A stretch of DNA of 64,000 nt, taken from Pirellulaceae bacterium. Its GTDB lineage: Bacteria > Planctomycetota > Planctomycetia > Pirellulales > Pirellulaceae. Below are positions 8,436-18,040 of the stretch, piece by piece. The notes under the pieces were generated by a model, which worked only from the letters and a program-made list of their open reading frames with translations, was not told the DNA's origin and did not search any database. The position numbers and the translations under genes are program-made. The DNA is taken from contig JAHBXS010000003.1 of assembly GCA_019636375.1 (NCBI GenBank), positions 887,671-951,670 of the forward strand, given 5' to 3'. Every line of letters begins with the position of its first letter. The first letter of the stretch is position 1.

Positions 8436-11400
8436 CGCACATAAATAAATTCTTGAGTCATGAACAATCCATGAATCAACTGCTGCCAGGCTTCAACTTC
8501 AGGATCAGCCACCGTCGAGCCCAACGTGTCGAACTCCCGCGCCAAGCTTTCGCGGGTCTCAATGCTGGCCTGCCACGTTTGTTTCTCTGCTTCGGTCATT
8601 TGATCCATCAAACCCCACAGCGATACCGCCGCAGCACCCGTCCGGTAACTTGCGGCAACTTCTATAGGCGAGAGAGCCCGTTCATACAATCGAGCCCGCA
8701 CGATGTGCCCGTTCAATCCTCGGTTGCCACCGGCGGGCAAGTGCCGCAATCCCAAAGTGACGACTGAGCCTGGGGAAAAACGAAACGGCCCGCTGGTTCG
8801 ATAGGGTTGGCCATACGCCTCGCCATTGCGATACAAGGCAATTTCTCCATCGGATTGATATGTGATCGCCAAATGCACGACCTCCTCGCCAACCGCCATT
8901 TCACGGGGTCCGGCCACGCCTTGTGTTCGATTAAAGAACTCACTCCCCGCCAGCCACAACCCGGGACTTTGCTCTCCGAACACGATGCTGTCGAAAACCG
9001 TACCGTCGGCCGTTTGCAGCGCCACCACTCCGCCGCCGCGCTGGTCGAGGTTGTCGAGGGCCACCCACGCCTCTAACGTCTTTTCTGTGATTTCCCGATT
9101 CAGCGGCACCGAAAGCGCAAAACCTCCATCGCGGACGGCCAACCGCCCCCCTTCGATACGGGCTCCGCCATGTAGCTCCAGGCCACGATCACTGCGCGCA
9201 GCCCCTGAGTCTTGATCGAATTCCCACGCCAGCAGCGGCGTTGCGACCTCCAAGTCCCCGAGGCCCCCTTCCGCACCGTCACTATGACTCAATCGTTGAC
9301 GAATTTTGCCTAAAAGGGTTTGCAAGGCGACGTCATTTTCATGCTGCTGTTTTTGTAACTCGGCCACTCGAACAGCCTTGGCCGCTTGAACATCCCGAGC
9401 CTCGTTTAGAAAAGCCTTCAACGCTCCTTGTTCTGTTTCATTCGGCTCGCGACCGAAGCACAACCAAAACAGCCTCTCGATTCTGGCCGAATCGGTCGAT
9501 AGCTCGCTGCTTTCCGTCAGTCGCCGAGCCATCGCCTCCGCACTTTCAACCACCAGCGGGTCGTTAAGCAATGCCAGCGACTGAGCCGGAACGTTCGTCG
9601 CGTCACGACTCCCGACAGAACTAAACGGTTCAGGAAAATCAAACACTCGCAAAAACGGGTCCAGCGAATTACGCATCACGGGGAGATAGATACTGCGGCG
9701 GCGACTACTGTTGCTTTGGGGAGGGCCAAACATTTGGCGATCGAGCGTCTGAGCTACCGCCAGCATTTGGTCGCGAATTGTTTCTGCCTCCAACCGACCC
9801 GCTAACGCATGGGACCAATAACGGTTGTCGGGGTCGGCACTGCGAGCTTGTGACGAAGGCCGCGAATCTTGTTGCCAACTCTCCGACAATACCATTTCAC
9901 GGATGAAACTTTTTAACGACCATCCATGCTCGTTGGAAAACGAATCAGCCAACCAATCCAACAGCTCCGGATGCGTCGGCTCGGCACCCAACAACCCAAA
10001 ATTGTCCGGCGTCGCCACAATCCCCCGACCGAAGACATGATGCCACAGTCGATTGACGATCACGCGACGGGTCAGCGGATTGTCGGCTCGCAATAAATCT
10101 TCAGCCAACTCCATCCGGCCACTGCGGTCTTGCGGATATTCCTCTCCCGATAGAAGGGCTGGAAAACGCCGCGCGACCGGTTCAGCGGGTTGCCGATGAT
10201 CGCCGCGCAAATACAGGGGCTGATCGACGACCCGGGCTTCCCTCAATCCAGGGACACGTGAGGCGACGGGAATTGCTCCTTCTAAACTGCGATACTCGTT
10301 CACCAGTTTCGCAGTCTGCGGCAATTGCGACAGCCGATTCTCCAACCAGCCGCGACGAAGGGCCTCGTTCAATAATTGTGCCTGACGATCATCGCAGCGG
10401 TCGTGTTTCCAAGCGTCGATGGATTGCAAAATGGCTTGCTGCACAAGTAGTGCCACTGACTCCGCGCCGTGCGGCACCTTGTTGGTCGTCAACTCAAAGA
10501 GCAAACCCAACGACTCGTCGACTTCGTGCGGCCGCCAAGTACCCTTGCGAACCAATTTCACTTGCCGCACTCCGAACCACGATCGATCCCGCGACGATAC
10601 CATGAGCGGAGCATCCCGAGCGTGGGACAATTCGATGTGGATTTGGTCCCCGTTCCAATACGACACATCCAATCGATGCCATTTCCACTGCCCGTCGTTC
10701 AACCGGATGATCGGATAAACGGTCCCATCGCGGGGATAGTCTTGAACGACATAACGCAGCGAAGCGTCCCCAGCCCCAATCGCTTCAATCCAGATTTCAT
10801 ATTCATCCTTCAGTTGAATATCTGGTGAGGTCAGTCGTGCAGGAAGTTTGTCAGAGATTCGATGGCTGTAGACCCCCGACGGGTAGATACCTACCAAGGC
10901 CCGATCTCCGTCTGATGCGATCGCCAACTCTCCGGCGCTGGCCGTTTGCGGCGGCAACCCCGGACCGTCTGCATACCACTCGGCATAGTGTTCAGGGTTT
11001 GCCAAATTCCAATGCCCAGTGCGATCGTTTTTGACTTGTTGCGCATCTTCGCTTGCGGTTGCCGCTGATGCCTCACGCCAACTCGCCTCTTCGCTCCGCC
11101 ACGCAGTTTCGATTGACTCACCCGACTTGAGTGCTTGACCCAAGCGGGCCAGCAACGCCGCTACTTGCGAATCGGCTACCGCATCGCCATCCATCGTCGC
11201 TTGAATTCGGTTCTTGATTCCGTCGCCATCGCCGAGCCACTCGGTTGCAAGCGATTGTCGGACGGGTTCACGCAGACTCTCCAGCAACTCCAGCCACTCG
11301 GACAAATCGGGCCAATGGTTGATGGGGTGGCGGCTCGCTCGGTTCGAACCCAACACGCCAAATAGCGCGTAGTAGTCGTCTTGGCCAATCGCGTCGAACT

Positions 11401-12532
11401 TATGATCATGACACCGGGCACAGGACACGGTCATCCCCATAAACGCCTTGGAAAAAACATTGATCTGATCGTCGATAAACCGCACCCGCTCATCAAGCGC
11501 ATCGGTGGGCGTGAATCCATGAAACACCATTCGCCAATGCGCCGTACCAATGAGTGATTCCACGATTCCCAGTTCATGGTTGACGCGTGGTTCGGCTAAC
11601 AAGTCCCCCGCGAGATGCTCGCGGACAAGTTGATCGTACGGAACATTGTCATTGATCGCGCGAATCAAATAATCGCGATAGTGCCAAGCGTTCTCAATGA
11701 GCGGATCACCCTCTGAGCCATGCGACTCGGCGTACCGCAACCAATCCATCCAATGTCGCGCCCAGCGTTCGCCAAAGTGGGGACTGGCCAGCAGTTCGTC
11801 TACCAGCGCTGCATAATTCGCGTCGCGTTCCGCGCGATCGGTGACACTCAACCGCTGAGTCCACAACTGCGCTTGATCAGCCGTCGGGGGCAACCCGATC
11901 AGCGTGAAATACAATCGCCGCACAAGTTGCTGAGCGGGCGCCGTTGCGGATGGTTCGAGCCCTTGTTCGGCAAGGCGTTGACGGATGAAAGCATCAACAG
12001 GAGGTAGATTGCCCGAACCCGACTCTGGCACCGCTGGGCGTTTGATCGGCTGATAACACCACGCCTGCAACCGGCGTTGCATCACGCTCGGCCAACTGAT
12101 TTCCGACTCCAGTTCTTCGCCGCTCGGCGGTTCGCTTCTTGGGTCTGGCAACCCCATTTCAATCCACCGCTGGAGGTCGGCAATGACTGTGTCCGGCAAT
12201 TTGGGACGGCCCGACGGCATTTCCGATCCGGGCACTTCGTGGCGAACTAATTGCAGAAGATAGCTTTGGGCGGGATTGACGAAGTCGACAGCAGGGCCAG
12301 AGTCTCCCCCTTCGATAATCCCACCGCGATAGTCGAGTGCCAGTTCCCCTTCGGCATCATCGCGCGAGTTGTGGCATTCGTAGCAGTGCACGATTAGGAC
12401 CGGACGAATTTTGGCTTCGAAAAACTCAATCGCCTCGGGGGAAAATTTTTGGGGCGGCTGATCTTCGGTTTGGGCACCTAACTTCGTGACTCCAGTAAAA
12501 AACACCAAGAGGCCCACGACCGTGAGAGACAT
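8432..12532 (-). CDS. PSD1-type protein: cytochrome c-like, DUF1549, DUF1553 with LamG insert
   Basis: I place the start at the ATG at 12532 because it begins a signal peptide ([21 protein letters not shown]); the frame is open back to 12655. Order of domains: planctomycete cytochrome c-like domain with haem-type CYECHNS near the N-terminus, DUF1549 ([27 protein letters not shown], and a second [10 protein letters not shown]), DUF1553 ([34 protein letters not shown]) and, near the C-terminus, a LamG/concanavalin-like lectin fold ([18 protein letters not shown]). About 1366 residues. Exported. Probably works with the overlapping DUF1501 protein on a glycan or sulfated polymer; the lectin fold supports carbohydrate binding. 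Function in this family is unproven. Confidence 0.88.
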   Translation of the reverse strand: MSLTVVGLLVFFTGVTKLGAQTEDQPPQKFSPEAIEFFEAKIRPVLIVHCYECHNSRDDAEGELALDYRGGIIEGGDSGPAVDFVNPAQSYLLQLVRHEVPGSEMPSGRPKLPDTVIADLQRWIEMGLPDPRSEPPSGEELESEISWPSVMQRRLQAWCYQPIKRPAVPESGSGNLPPVDAFIRQRLAEQGLEPSATAPAQQLVRRLYFTLIGLPPTADQAQLWTQRLSVTDRAERDANYAALVDELLASPHFGERWARHWMDWLRYAESHGSEGDPLIENAWHYRDYLIRAINDNVPYDQLVREHLAGDLLAEPRVNHELGIVESLIGTAHWRMVFHGFTPTDALDERVRFIDDQINVFSKAFMGMTVSCARCHDHKFDAIGQDDYYALFGVLGSNRASRHPINHWPDLSEWLELLESLREPVRQSLATEWLGDGDGIKNRIQATMDGDAVADSQVAALLARLGQALKSGESIETAWRSEEASWREASAATASEDAQQVKNDRTGHWNLANPEHYAEWYADGPGLPPQTASAGELAIASDGDRALVGIYPSGVYSHRISDKLPARLTSPDIQLKDEYEIWIEAIGAGDASLRYVVQDYPRDGTVYPIIRLNDGQWKWHRLDVSYWNGDQIHIELSHARDAPLMVSSRDRSWFGVRQVKLVRKGTWRPHEVDESLGLLFELTTNKVPHGAESVALLVQQAILQSIDAWKHDRCDDRQAQLLNEALRRGWLENRLSQLPQTAKLVNEYRSLEGAIPVASRVPGLREARVVDQPLYLRGDHRQPAEPVARRFPALLSGEEYPQDRSGRMELAEDLLRADNPLTRRVIVNRLWHHVFGRGIVATPDNFGLLGAEPTHPELLDWLADSFSNEHGWSLKSFIREMVLSESWQQDSRPSSQARSADPDNRYWSHALAGRLEAETIRDQMLAVAQTLDRQMFGPPQSNSSRRRSIYLPVMRNSLDPFLRVFDFPEPFSSVGSRDATNVPAQSLALLNDPLVVESAEAMARRLTESSELSTDSARIERLFWLCFGREPNETEQGALKAFLNEARDVQAAKAVRVAELQKQQHENDVALQTLLGKIRQRLSHSDGAEGGLGDLEVATPLLAWEFDQDSGAARSDRGLELHGGARIEGGRLAVRDGGFALSVPLNREITEKTLEAWVALDNLDQRGGGVVALQTADGTVFDSIVFGEQSPGLWLAGSEFFNRTQGVAGPREMAVGEEVVHLAITYQSDGEIALYRNGEAYGQPYRTSGPFRFSPGSVVTLGLRHLPAGGNRGLNGHIVRARLYERALSPIEVAASYRTGAAAVSLWGLMDQMTEAEKQTWQASIETRESLAREFDTLGSTVADPEVEAWQQLIHGLFMTQEFIYVR

Positions 12533-12881
12533 CCGCGTGATCCTCGTGTTTTGCTTAACCCGAAAAAACCTGGGCCCGTTTGCTGCCATGTGACAAGTCC
12601 TGGCAAATGTTTGAACTTCAATGATCCACCCTTGCCATTTAAAGCGAGCAACCACCCTGCGTCAATCAGTTGCTGGCGGCAATTGTCAAAGAAAAACGTT
12701 TTCCCAAATGATAGGACAACGCCTTGAGTCCGATTGCGACAAGCCGCATTGATTGAAGCCGGGACCTTGTGTCACCCTCCTTTCTATCAACACTCACGAA
12801 ATAAATCGCTGGGAGAACCAAATGATCCGTAATCCCGTTAGCATCTTTTCTGTTGATGCGCAGGAATGACTTCCGTCTTCA
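12533..12881. other. Intergenic region upstream of the PSD1 gene
   Basis: Roughly 350 bases that contain the alternative upstream starts of the PSD1 gene (12655, 12589) and presumably its promoter. No repeat or RNA gene was recognised. Confidence 0.35.
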
Positions 12882-13010
12882 TTAACCGCGTTTTGAATTT
12901 CCTGAAAGTTGTTGTGCCATAATTTCTAAGTTCGCTGGTGAATGCTCCAGGTCATCCCCAAGAGCATTTATAAATTCCCGTTGTTGATCGGTTCCCAGTA
13001 TTTCCGTCAC
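12882..13010 (-). CDS. Possible 42-residue protein coupled to the AbiEii-like gene
   Basis: A GTG codon at 13010 overlaps the TGA stop of the AbiEii-like gene as GTGA, and a 42-codon frame follows (begins VTEILGTDQQREFINALGDD, ends SGNSKRG). The overlap and the hydrophilic, helical character suggest a real third gene of the operon. It resembles nothing I recognise. It could instead be the shortened remnant of a longer downstream gene. Confidence 0.3.
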   Translation of the reverse strand: MTEILGTDQQREFINALGDDLEHSPANLEIMAQQLSGNSKRG

Positions 13011-13894
13011 TTAAACCAGTTGTCCAGTATTTCATCAATTTGAACGATATCTTCTTGCCTCCAGTTGTCTCTGGCTGAAAGGGCGACTGGGTTTCGATCA
13101 CTGCGGAAATGAGAATCTACAATGCTCGCAGCAGACTGAAACGGGAGTTGGTGTCTCAATGCAACAGCCACTTCACCGGCAACATCTCGCTCTTCTGGTG
13201 TTACCAAGGCGATAACGCGGCAAACATCTTGAGCATGCTTAATCGCTTGAAGTTGTGAGAATTCTCGGAGTTTTTGACTTTTCAACTGGTCCTGCGAATC
13301 CTCCCATCGATCTCGCATTGCCGTCAACTTCATGACGCTCAGAGTCACGGGATTTAGAATCGAAAAAGTTTTTTCGTTCAATTGAATTTGAGTTGGTTGA
13401 ATTTCGCATCCGACCGCTTCTGGATTTGTGCGTCCATGGACTCCAGCGTCCCCTAAAGATGGTTTATGTTTGACTCGCATTCTGTCTGCTTTAACGTCCG
13501 ATCGAGATGGCTTTGGTGGAGGAGCGTGTAGTTCAACAATTATGTTTCGATCTTTACCAAATCTTTTTTCGAACTGCCAGCGTTTTCCCTCAGGTTTTTG
13601 GGTAACCTCGAAGCCATGTCGTTTCAACACCAAAAGAACTGTATGGTTACTTTTTTCTTCGGCTATCAAGTCCACGCTTGTCACCAGATCGACGTCCTTG
13701 GTAACGCGAGGTTTGGCATCACGCCAGCGAGCGAGGGGAATGAGCGTCTGTATTCCAGTATGCAGTGCCCAAATCTGTTTGAGAAAGAGTCCATAACCAC
13801 CGGCGATGAAAATCTGCTGTCCCAACGTATTTTGTAAATCGTCCCAAAGGAGATGAAAGTGAGGCCAAAGGGGATCGTCTAGGTTGTCGGCCAC
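13007..13894 (-). CDS. AbiEii-like nucleotidyltransferase toxin candidate
   Basis: A 295-residue protein starting at GTG 13894. It has the arrangement of type IV toxin nucleotidyltransferases (AbiEii/COG2253-like): the motif GGYGLFLKQ followed by TKDVDLVTSVD (conserved GG and DxD), then a family-like LSVMKLTAMRDRW segment in which K and R would contact NTP or RNA. Known AbiEii proteins use NTPs to modify tRNA or other targets and arrest growth. The gene overlaps the upstream antitoxin-like gene by 16 bp. The match is from motif pattern only, so the substrate and toxicity are inferred. Confidence 0.65.
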   Translation of the reverse strand: MADNLDDPLWPHFHLLWDDLQNTLGQQIFIAGGYGLFLKQIWALHTGIQTLIPLARWRDAKPRVTKDVDLVTSVDLIAEEKSNHTVLLVLKRHGFEVTQKPEGKRWQFEKRFGKDRNIIVELHAPPPKPSRSDVKADRMRVKHKPSLGDAGVHGRTNPEAVGCEIQPTQIQLNEKTFSILNPVTLSVMKLTAMRDRWEDSQDQLKSQKLREFSQLQAIKHAQDVCRVIALVTPEERDVAGEVAVALRHQLPFQSAASIVDSHFRSDRNPVALSARDNWRQEDIVQIDEILDNWFK

Positions 13895-14958
13895 TTGCTA
13901 ATCTCCTTGAAAAGTTGTTCGTGGATATCTTGGGCAGCCACTTGTTGACGAGCGTCGCCGCGACTCAATTCGATCCAGGTTTGAACTCGATTGGCGTATC
14001 GCATGTTGTTGTCGACGACAGAGTTTGCAAAATAATACGATTCCTCGCTCGTCTCGCATAACTCTATGTCGGCGAAACTGGTCACCGACTCCGGCTCCGC
14101 TTGCAGTAGAGATTGTGCAAGTGAGAAATCACTGACGGCAACTTGTATCGGACCTGATTGAGAAAAGGTTGTGTATTGGCCAACCGACGATTCTCCTGTT
14201 GCCGACCATTTGAGGGCCTTGTTGGCCGATAGTCGTTCGGGCCAATCGGATGACCGGTGAACGCGAAAGGTCTGTCGCTGTGTAAAGTCCTTGCCTGACC
14301 AAGCCTGGGATAATTTGTCCAACAATCGTAACGGATCGCTGAGCAAGATCATTCCCTGCTTTTTGACGACAATCAATTCGTCGACTAACGCTGCAATGGC
14401 CTTGGATACTTGAGATATTGACAAATCGACTCCGTGTTTTCTGATTCCCCCTACTAACGCCGTCAAAGATTCCCAACGAGGTTGAATCAAGAGCGTTCGA
14501 GCGACCAATGCCGATCGACCTCGGTATGGATTATTGAGCGGCCGAGAATCGGGATATTGGTTAGGCCGACCAGTCCGAACGATGTACAGTCGTTCCGGAA
14601 TGATCACCACACCGTTACCGCAAAGATCGACGCCGCTGACTCGCTCATTTTCCAACTCTCTAATCATTTGAGGAGAAAGAAAGGGAACTTGAATCAAAGG
14701 ATACGCTTCGTTGTTTCGGGCATGCCGTCGGGCCTGTTCGACCGCGGCCCGAATTGCCCTCGGAGTCGACACCGATTTACTTTCAACGACGAAACGAAAT
14801 TGCTCTGGCTGGTCTTTGATTCCCGAATCGATCCTGGCATCGGCGTCATTCTTGGGTTGCAATGCGACTTTTTTCACGATCAGTGGTGGCAGAAGTTCTT
14901 GGCCAACCTGGAACCTAGACAGCATTTGACGCTCATTGATTTTCTTTTTTCTTTCCAT
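13879..14958 (-). CDS. AbiEi-like regulator with a PD-(D/E)XK-like N-terminal domain
   Basis: I choose the ATG at 14958, preceded by AAAAGGTG, over the GTG at 14964. About 359 residues. The N-terminal half resembles a restriction-endonuclease-like fold: DARIDSGI, then FRFVVESKSVST with an E-x-K pair and a following Q in AAVEQARRHA, and VSGVDLCGNGVVI. The C-terminal half looks like the winged-helix and C-terminal domain of AbiEi-type antitoxins (COG5340-like), with SLTALVGGIRKHG and VSQVSKAIAALVDE. It precedes the AbiEii-like gene, the usual antitoxin-toxin order, and a palindromic operator lies upstream. Whether the nuclease-like domain is active cannot be told. Confidence 0.55.
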   Translation of the reverse strand: MERKKKINERQMLSRFQVGQELLPPLIVKKVALQPKNDADARIDSGIKDQPEQFRFVVESKSVSTPRAIRAAVEQARRHARNNEAYPLIQVPFLSPQMIRELENERVSGVDLCGNGVVIIPERLYIVRTGRPNQYPDSRPLNNPYRGRSALVARTLLIQPRWESLTALVGGIRKHGVDLSISQVSKAIAALVDELIVVKKQGMILLSDPLRLLDKLSQAWSGKDFTQRQTFRVHRSSDWPERLSANKALKWSATGESSVGQYTTFSQSGPIQVAVSDFSLAQSLLQAEPESVTSFADIELCETSEESYYFANSVVDNNMRYANRVQTWIELSRGDARQQVAAQDIHEQLFKEISKWPTT

Positions 14959-15019
14959 TTTCACCTTTTGGAAAACCGCCTATCCTGGGATTATAGCACG
15001 ACTTTCTTAAAATGCAATG

Positions 15020-15037
15020 TTTTCCCAGATGGGAAAA
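15020..15037. promoter_or_regulatory. Palindromic operator candidate for the AbiE-like operon
   Basis: TTTTCCCAGATGGGAAAA has perfect 8-bp arms (TTTTCCCA / TGGGAAAA) around a 2-bp spacer. It lies about 60 bases upstream of the antitoxin-like start. The related motif TTTTGGAAAAC occurs on both sides (near 14966 and 15046). AbiEi-type antitoxins repress their own promoters through inverted repeats, so autoregulation is likely; this is inference. Confidence 0.5.
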
Positions 15038-15118
15038 TGACATTTTTTGGAAAACGGCCTGGTTTTCATTCTTTCTTTCCAGGGCTCCTTTTTGATTTTT
15101 GTGGCAGCGGAAATGCCA

Positions 15119-16699
15119 CTAAAGCGTGTCGAACAAGGCCCAGAGGGTTGAGGCGAAGACGACGCAGAGGGCGGCGGTGATTCGTTTGGAAATTCGATTC
15201 CGCTTGAGGAGGTGGTTGACTTGCTGCACCAAAAGCATGAGGAGCAGCACAATGCCGCTTAACCGAAGAAGCCAACCAAACCCTGCGGATACTAGGCTGT
15301 GGTACGGATTGAGAATTTGCGATTTTAGTTCATGAGAAAGAAGTTCGTGAAACATCAATGGCGTAAACATAATCACGCCGAGTAGCAAAAATCCCGACAA
15401 AAATGCGATAATCGGATTTCGAAAAATGAGCCCTGTGATGACACCCGCGACAAAGGGCATCGCGATCACTACTGTAAACAGACGCAATACCATTTCCCTA
15501 TCTAATTGCCCGCCACTCACCGGAATCACAAGGCACAACGAATAGCCGATCACGAGCGGCAATGCCGTTACGATCAGGCGGCTCAAAACGATGTTTTTTG
15601 GTTCGGCCCCCAGGTAGCCCAAAAACTGAAATCGGTCTTGTTGCCGATCCATCGAGAAGGTACTGATCCCCAAGACCCCCGCCATTAAAAATCCCATCAT
15701 CGCTTTAAAACCCATCAGTTGGCTGTAGAAGTATGGATGATTTTCATTGATCGCAATTAAGCTCTCGAAGTGAACGAAGATGCTCTCGAATCCTCCAAAC
15801 AGCGCTACTGCGGCCCCAAATCCACACAACAAGCCGAACTGGCCTCGAAACGCTTGGCTTACGAGACTCCAAAACGGCAAACGACTCGGTCCACCTATCC
15901 GCCCCAATTCTTCGGACCAGCTAACAGAGTTTCGTTCGATAACCGCAGTTTGAATTCCCTGGCGATAGAATCCGATCCACCGCGAAAATTGGCCCACTCC
16001 CCACCGCCATCGCAGTACGCGATAGCTCGCGAAAACCAAACCAAATGTCAATAGAGTTTGAACCACAACATAAGCCGTTTGATTGACTTCTTGATTCGCG
16101 AGTTCAAACACGGCGGGATAGTTTCGGAGAATGAGCTGGAAACAAAGGAGCAAAACGCTGCCGACCAAGAACCCCAGCAGTGGCTCTAACAAGGTCATCG
16201 CGACGATCAAAAACAACAACCCTTGCAAGCCGATCAAATAGGCGTCTACTCCATTGCGCACTAGATCACCCCAAGCCCAGTAACCCTGGTCCATGTGCGT
16301 CATGTAAATCGCGATCGCTGTTGGACTTGTATGCACAACTGCCGATATCAGCAGCCATCCCAACAGTTTAGAAAATAGACTTTGCCGCGTTGTCATTGCC
16401 AGCGAGCTCGTCCAGCGCTGAATTCCTTGATGGTATTCAAAGGCACAGATGCCGGCGACACTGATCGCGATCAGTGCGGGGGCTGCGTTGGCGAACCAAA
16501 ATGTGTAAATGTACTCCCGTTTCCCGTAGTACAAGTCGGGAAAATAATAGAGTTGACTTAGGCGTAACCCCAATTGACACATCAAGAGTATCCCAATCAC
16601 CAACCCTGACGCGACGGCGAGCAGGCGGAGATCTTTTCGTAAAATCGCCACCCAGGGTCTTGGTGGTTTTTCCGTGGCAAGAAATTCGCAAGTTGTCAT
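15119..16699 (-). CDS. ABC transporter permease, multi-spanning
   Basis: A 526-residue integral membrane protein with about 12 hydrophobic segments (for example LRLLAVASGLVIGILLMCQL at the N-terminus, LFLIVAMTLLEPLLGFLVGS, and GWLLRLSGIVLLLMLLVQQV near the C-terminus). No soluble domain. Its start overlaps the stop of the ATPase gene by 4 bp, so the two are coupled. It resembles ABC-2-type permeases found with YtrA-regulated exporters. Substrate unknown; cell-envelope stress or peptide export is possible. Inner membrane. Confidence 0.8.
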   Translation of the reverse strand: MTTCEFLATEKPPRPWVAILRKDLRLLAVASGLVIGILLMCQLGLRLSQLYYFPDLYYGKREYIYTFWFANAAPALIAISVAGICAFEYHQGIQRWTSSLAMTTRQSLFSKLLGWLLISAVVHTSPTAIAIYMTHMDQGYWAWGDLVRNGVDAYLIGLQGLLFLIVAMTLLEPLLGFLVGSVLLLCFQLILRNYPAVFELANQEVNQTAYVVVQTLLTFGLVFASYRVLRWRWGVGQFSRWIGFYRQGIQTAVIERNSVSWSEELGRIGGPSRLPFWSLVSQAFRGQFGLLCGFGAAVALFGGFESIFVHFESLIAINENHPYFYSQLMGFKAMMGFLMAGVLGISTFSMDRQQDRFQFLGYLGAEPKNIVLSRLIVTALPLVIGYSLCLVIPVSGGQLDREMVLRLFTVVIAMPFVAGVITGLIFRNPIIAFLSGFLLLGVIMFTPLMFHELLSHELKSQILNPYHSLVSAGFGWLLRLSGIVLLLMLLVQQVNHLLKRNRISKRITAALCVVFASTLWALFDTL

Positions 16700-17637
16700 G
16701 GGTGAGTCTCCAGTTCGAGGCTCGACCCATTCGCCGTGCCTTTAAGTTTTTTGGAAGCGAACAGCCCCACGTACAAATCCTCCAGGGATGGCCGCGAAAC
16801 GCGCACATCAAAGATGTTGGCATCACTTTCCAGACGGCTCACCAAGTCTTTCGATAGTCCTCGCACCAGACAGGACGTCGTGCGCCCCGCTTCGGTCGCA
16901 CCCAACAACTGCAATTCACTTTCCCGAAACGGAAGACTGACCAACGTGTCGCGGCGGGCGAAGGACAGGGACTGAATGTCCTCCTTGAGATCATCCAGTA
17001 ATCCAGCCTCGCAGATTCGCCCGTCTTTGAGAAAGGCCACGCGATCAGCCACCCGTTCGATCTCTCGAATTTGATGACTGGCAATCAATACCGTCTTGCC
17101 GGTCCCCGCCAAATCGACCATCGACTCGAGGAACGATCGACGGACTACCGGATCGAGCCCAGATGTCGGTTCGTCCAGAATCAGCAACTCGGGATCGGCG
17201 GCCAAGACCAGGGCTAGGGCCAGTTTCGATTTCATCCCCTTGGACAACGCGGAAATTTTGGTCCGGGGTGGCAGTTCAAAATTCGTGGCGTGATCGGCGA
17301 AGTTCTTCAAAAAGTCTGGCGTATGAAAAGCGCTGGCAAAGCGAGCGGTTTCGGCCACCGTCATCCATTCGTAAAACGCCGGTGAGTCCGAGACATAACC
17401 GACGCGCCGCCGCAAGGCCAGCGTATCCCGATACGGATCGAGCCCGACAACCTTGACATGTCCGTGGTCAAATTTGAGGTAGCCCATTAGGCCACGAATG
17501 AAGGTCGTTTTGCCCACGCCGTTTTCACCCAACAGGGCGAACACGCAGCCACTGGGGATCGTCAACTCGAAATCTCTCAGGACTTGATTTGGTCCAAACG
17601 TTTTCCAGACTTGATGTGCTTCGATCATCCGGTGCAT
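16696..17637 (-). CDS. ABC transporter ATP-binding protein
   Basis: Start set at the ATG at 17637, preceded by GGGGGAG and just after the stop of the GntR gene; a longer frame reaches back to 17718 inside that gene. The protein has Walker A GENGVGKTT, a Q-loop region, an ABC signature-like LSKGMKSKLALAL, Walker B LLILDEPTSGLDP and the H-loop in IASHQIREIE. This is the single-NBD type (CcmA/YtrB-like) that pairs with the following permease. C-terminal ~80 residues are an extension common in ABC-2 exporters. Confidence 0.92.
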   Translation of the reverse strand: MHRMIEAHQVWKTFGPNQVLRDFELTIPSGCVFALLGENGVGKTTFIRGLMGYLKFDHGHVKVVGLDPYRDTLALRRRVGYVSDSPAFYEWMTVAETARFASAFHTPDFLKNFADHATNFELPPRTKISALSKGMKSKLALALVLAADPELLILDEPTSGLDPVVRRSFLESMVDLAGTGKTVLIASHQIREIERVADRVAFLKDGRICEAGLLDDLKEDIQSLSFARRDTLVSLPFRESELQLLGATEAGRTTSCLVRGLSKDLVSRLESDANIFDVRVSRPSLEDLYVGLFASKKLKGTANGSSLELETHP

Positions 17638-17641
17638 CGTT

Positions 17642-18034
17642 TTACTCCCCCTGTTGACGGGCTGATTTGTTAAGTTGCCGTTCGAAAAGATTGCGCAGGT
17701 TGTCGGGTTCGAGGCCACTTCGCAAACCCTCCGCGATCACCCGTTCGAGTTGTTCGACGATCAGTTGTTGACGGGCGGAGACACATCGTTTTTTTGCCCC
17801 CGCTGTGACGGCCAAACCGCGACCGCGGAGGACTTCCAGCACTTGTTCCCCTTGGAGTTCAGTAAATGCCCGTTGAACGGTGTTGGGGTTGATCGCCAAC
17901 TGTTTGGCGAGTTCCCGCGTGCTGGGAATCATTTCTCCCGGCACGAGGACTCCCTCGGCGATCGCGAATTTGATCTGCCGAATCAACTGCTCAAAAATGG
18001 GGACGCCGTTATCGACATCGATGTTGAATTTCAT
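17642..18034 (-). CDS. GntR family regulator, YtrA subfamily
   Basis: A 130-residue regulator. The winged-helix DNA-binding domain occupies residues ~5-75 (PIFEQLIRQIKFAIAEG, MIPSTRELAKQLAINPNTVQ, GLAVTAG), and only a short helical C-terminus follows, as in the YtrA subfamily, which represses adjacent ABC transporters. It sits between the DUF1559 gene (6-bp gap upstream) and the ATPase, so autoregulation of the operon is likely. Confidence 0.92.
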   Translation of the reverse strand: MKFNIDVDNGVPIFEQLIRQIKFAIAEGVLVPGEMIPSTRELAKQLAINPNTVQRAFTELQGEQVLEVLRGRGLAVTAGAKKRCVSARQQLIVEQLERVIAEGLRSGLEPDNLRNLFERQLNKSARQQGE

Positions 18035-18040
18035 GTGTTG

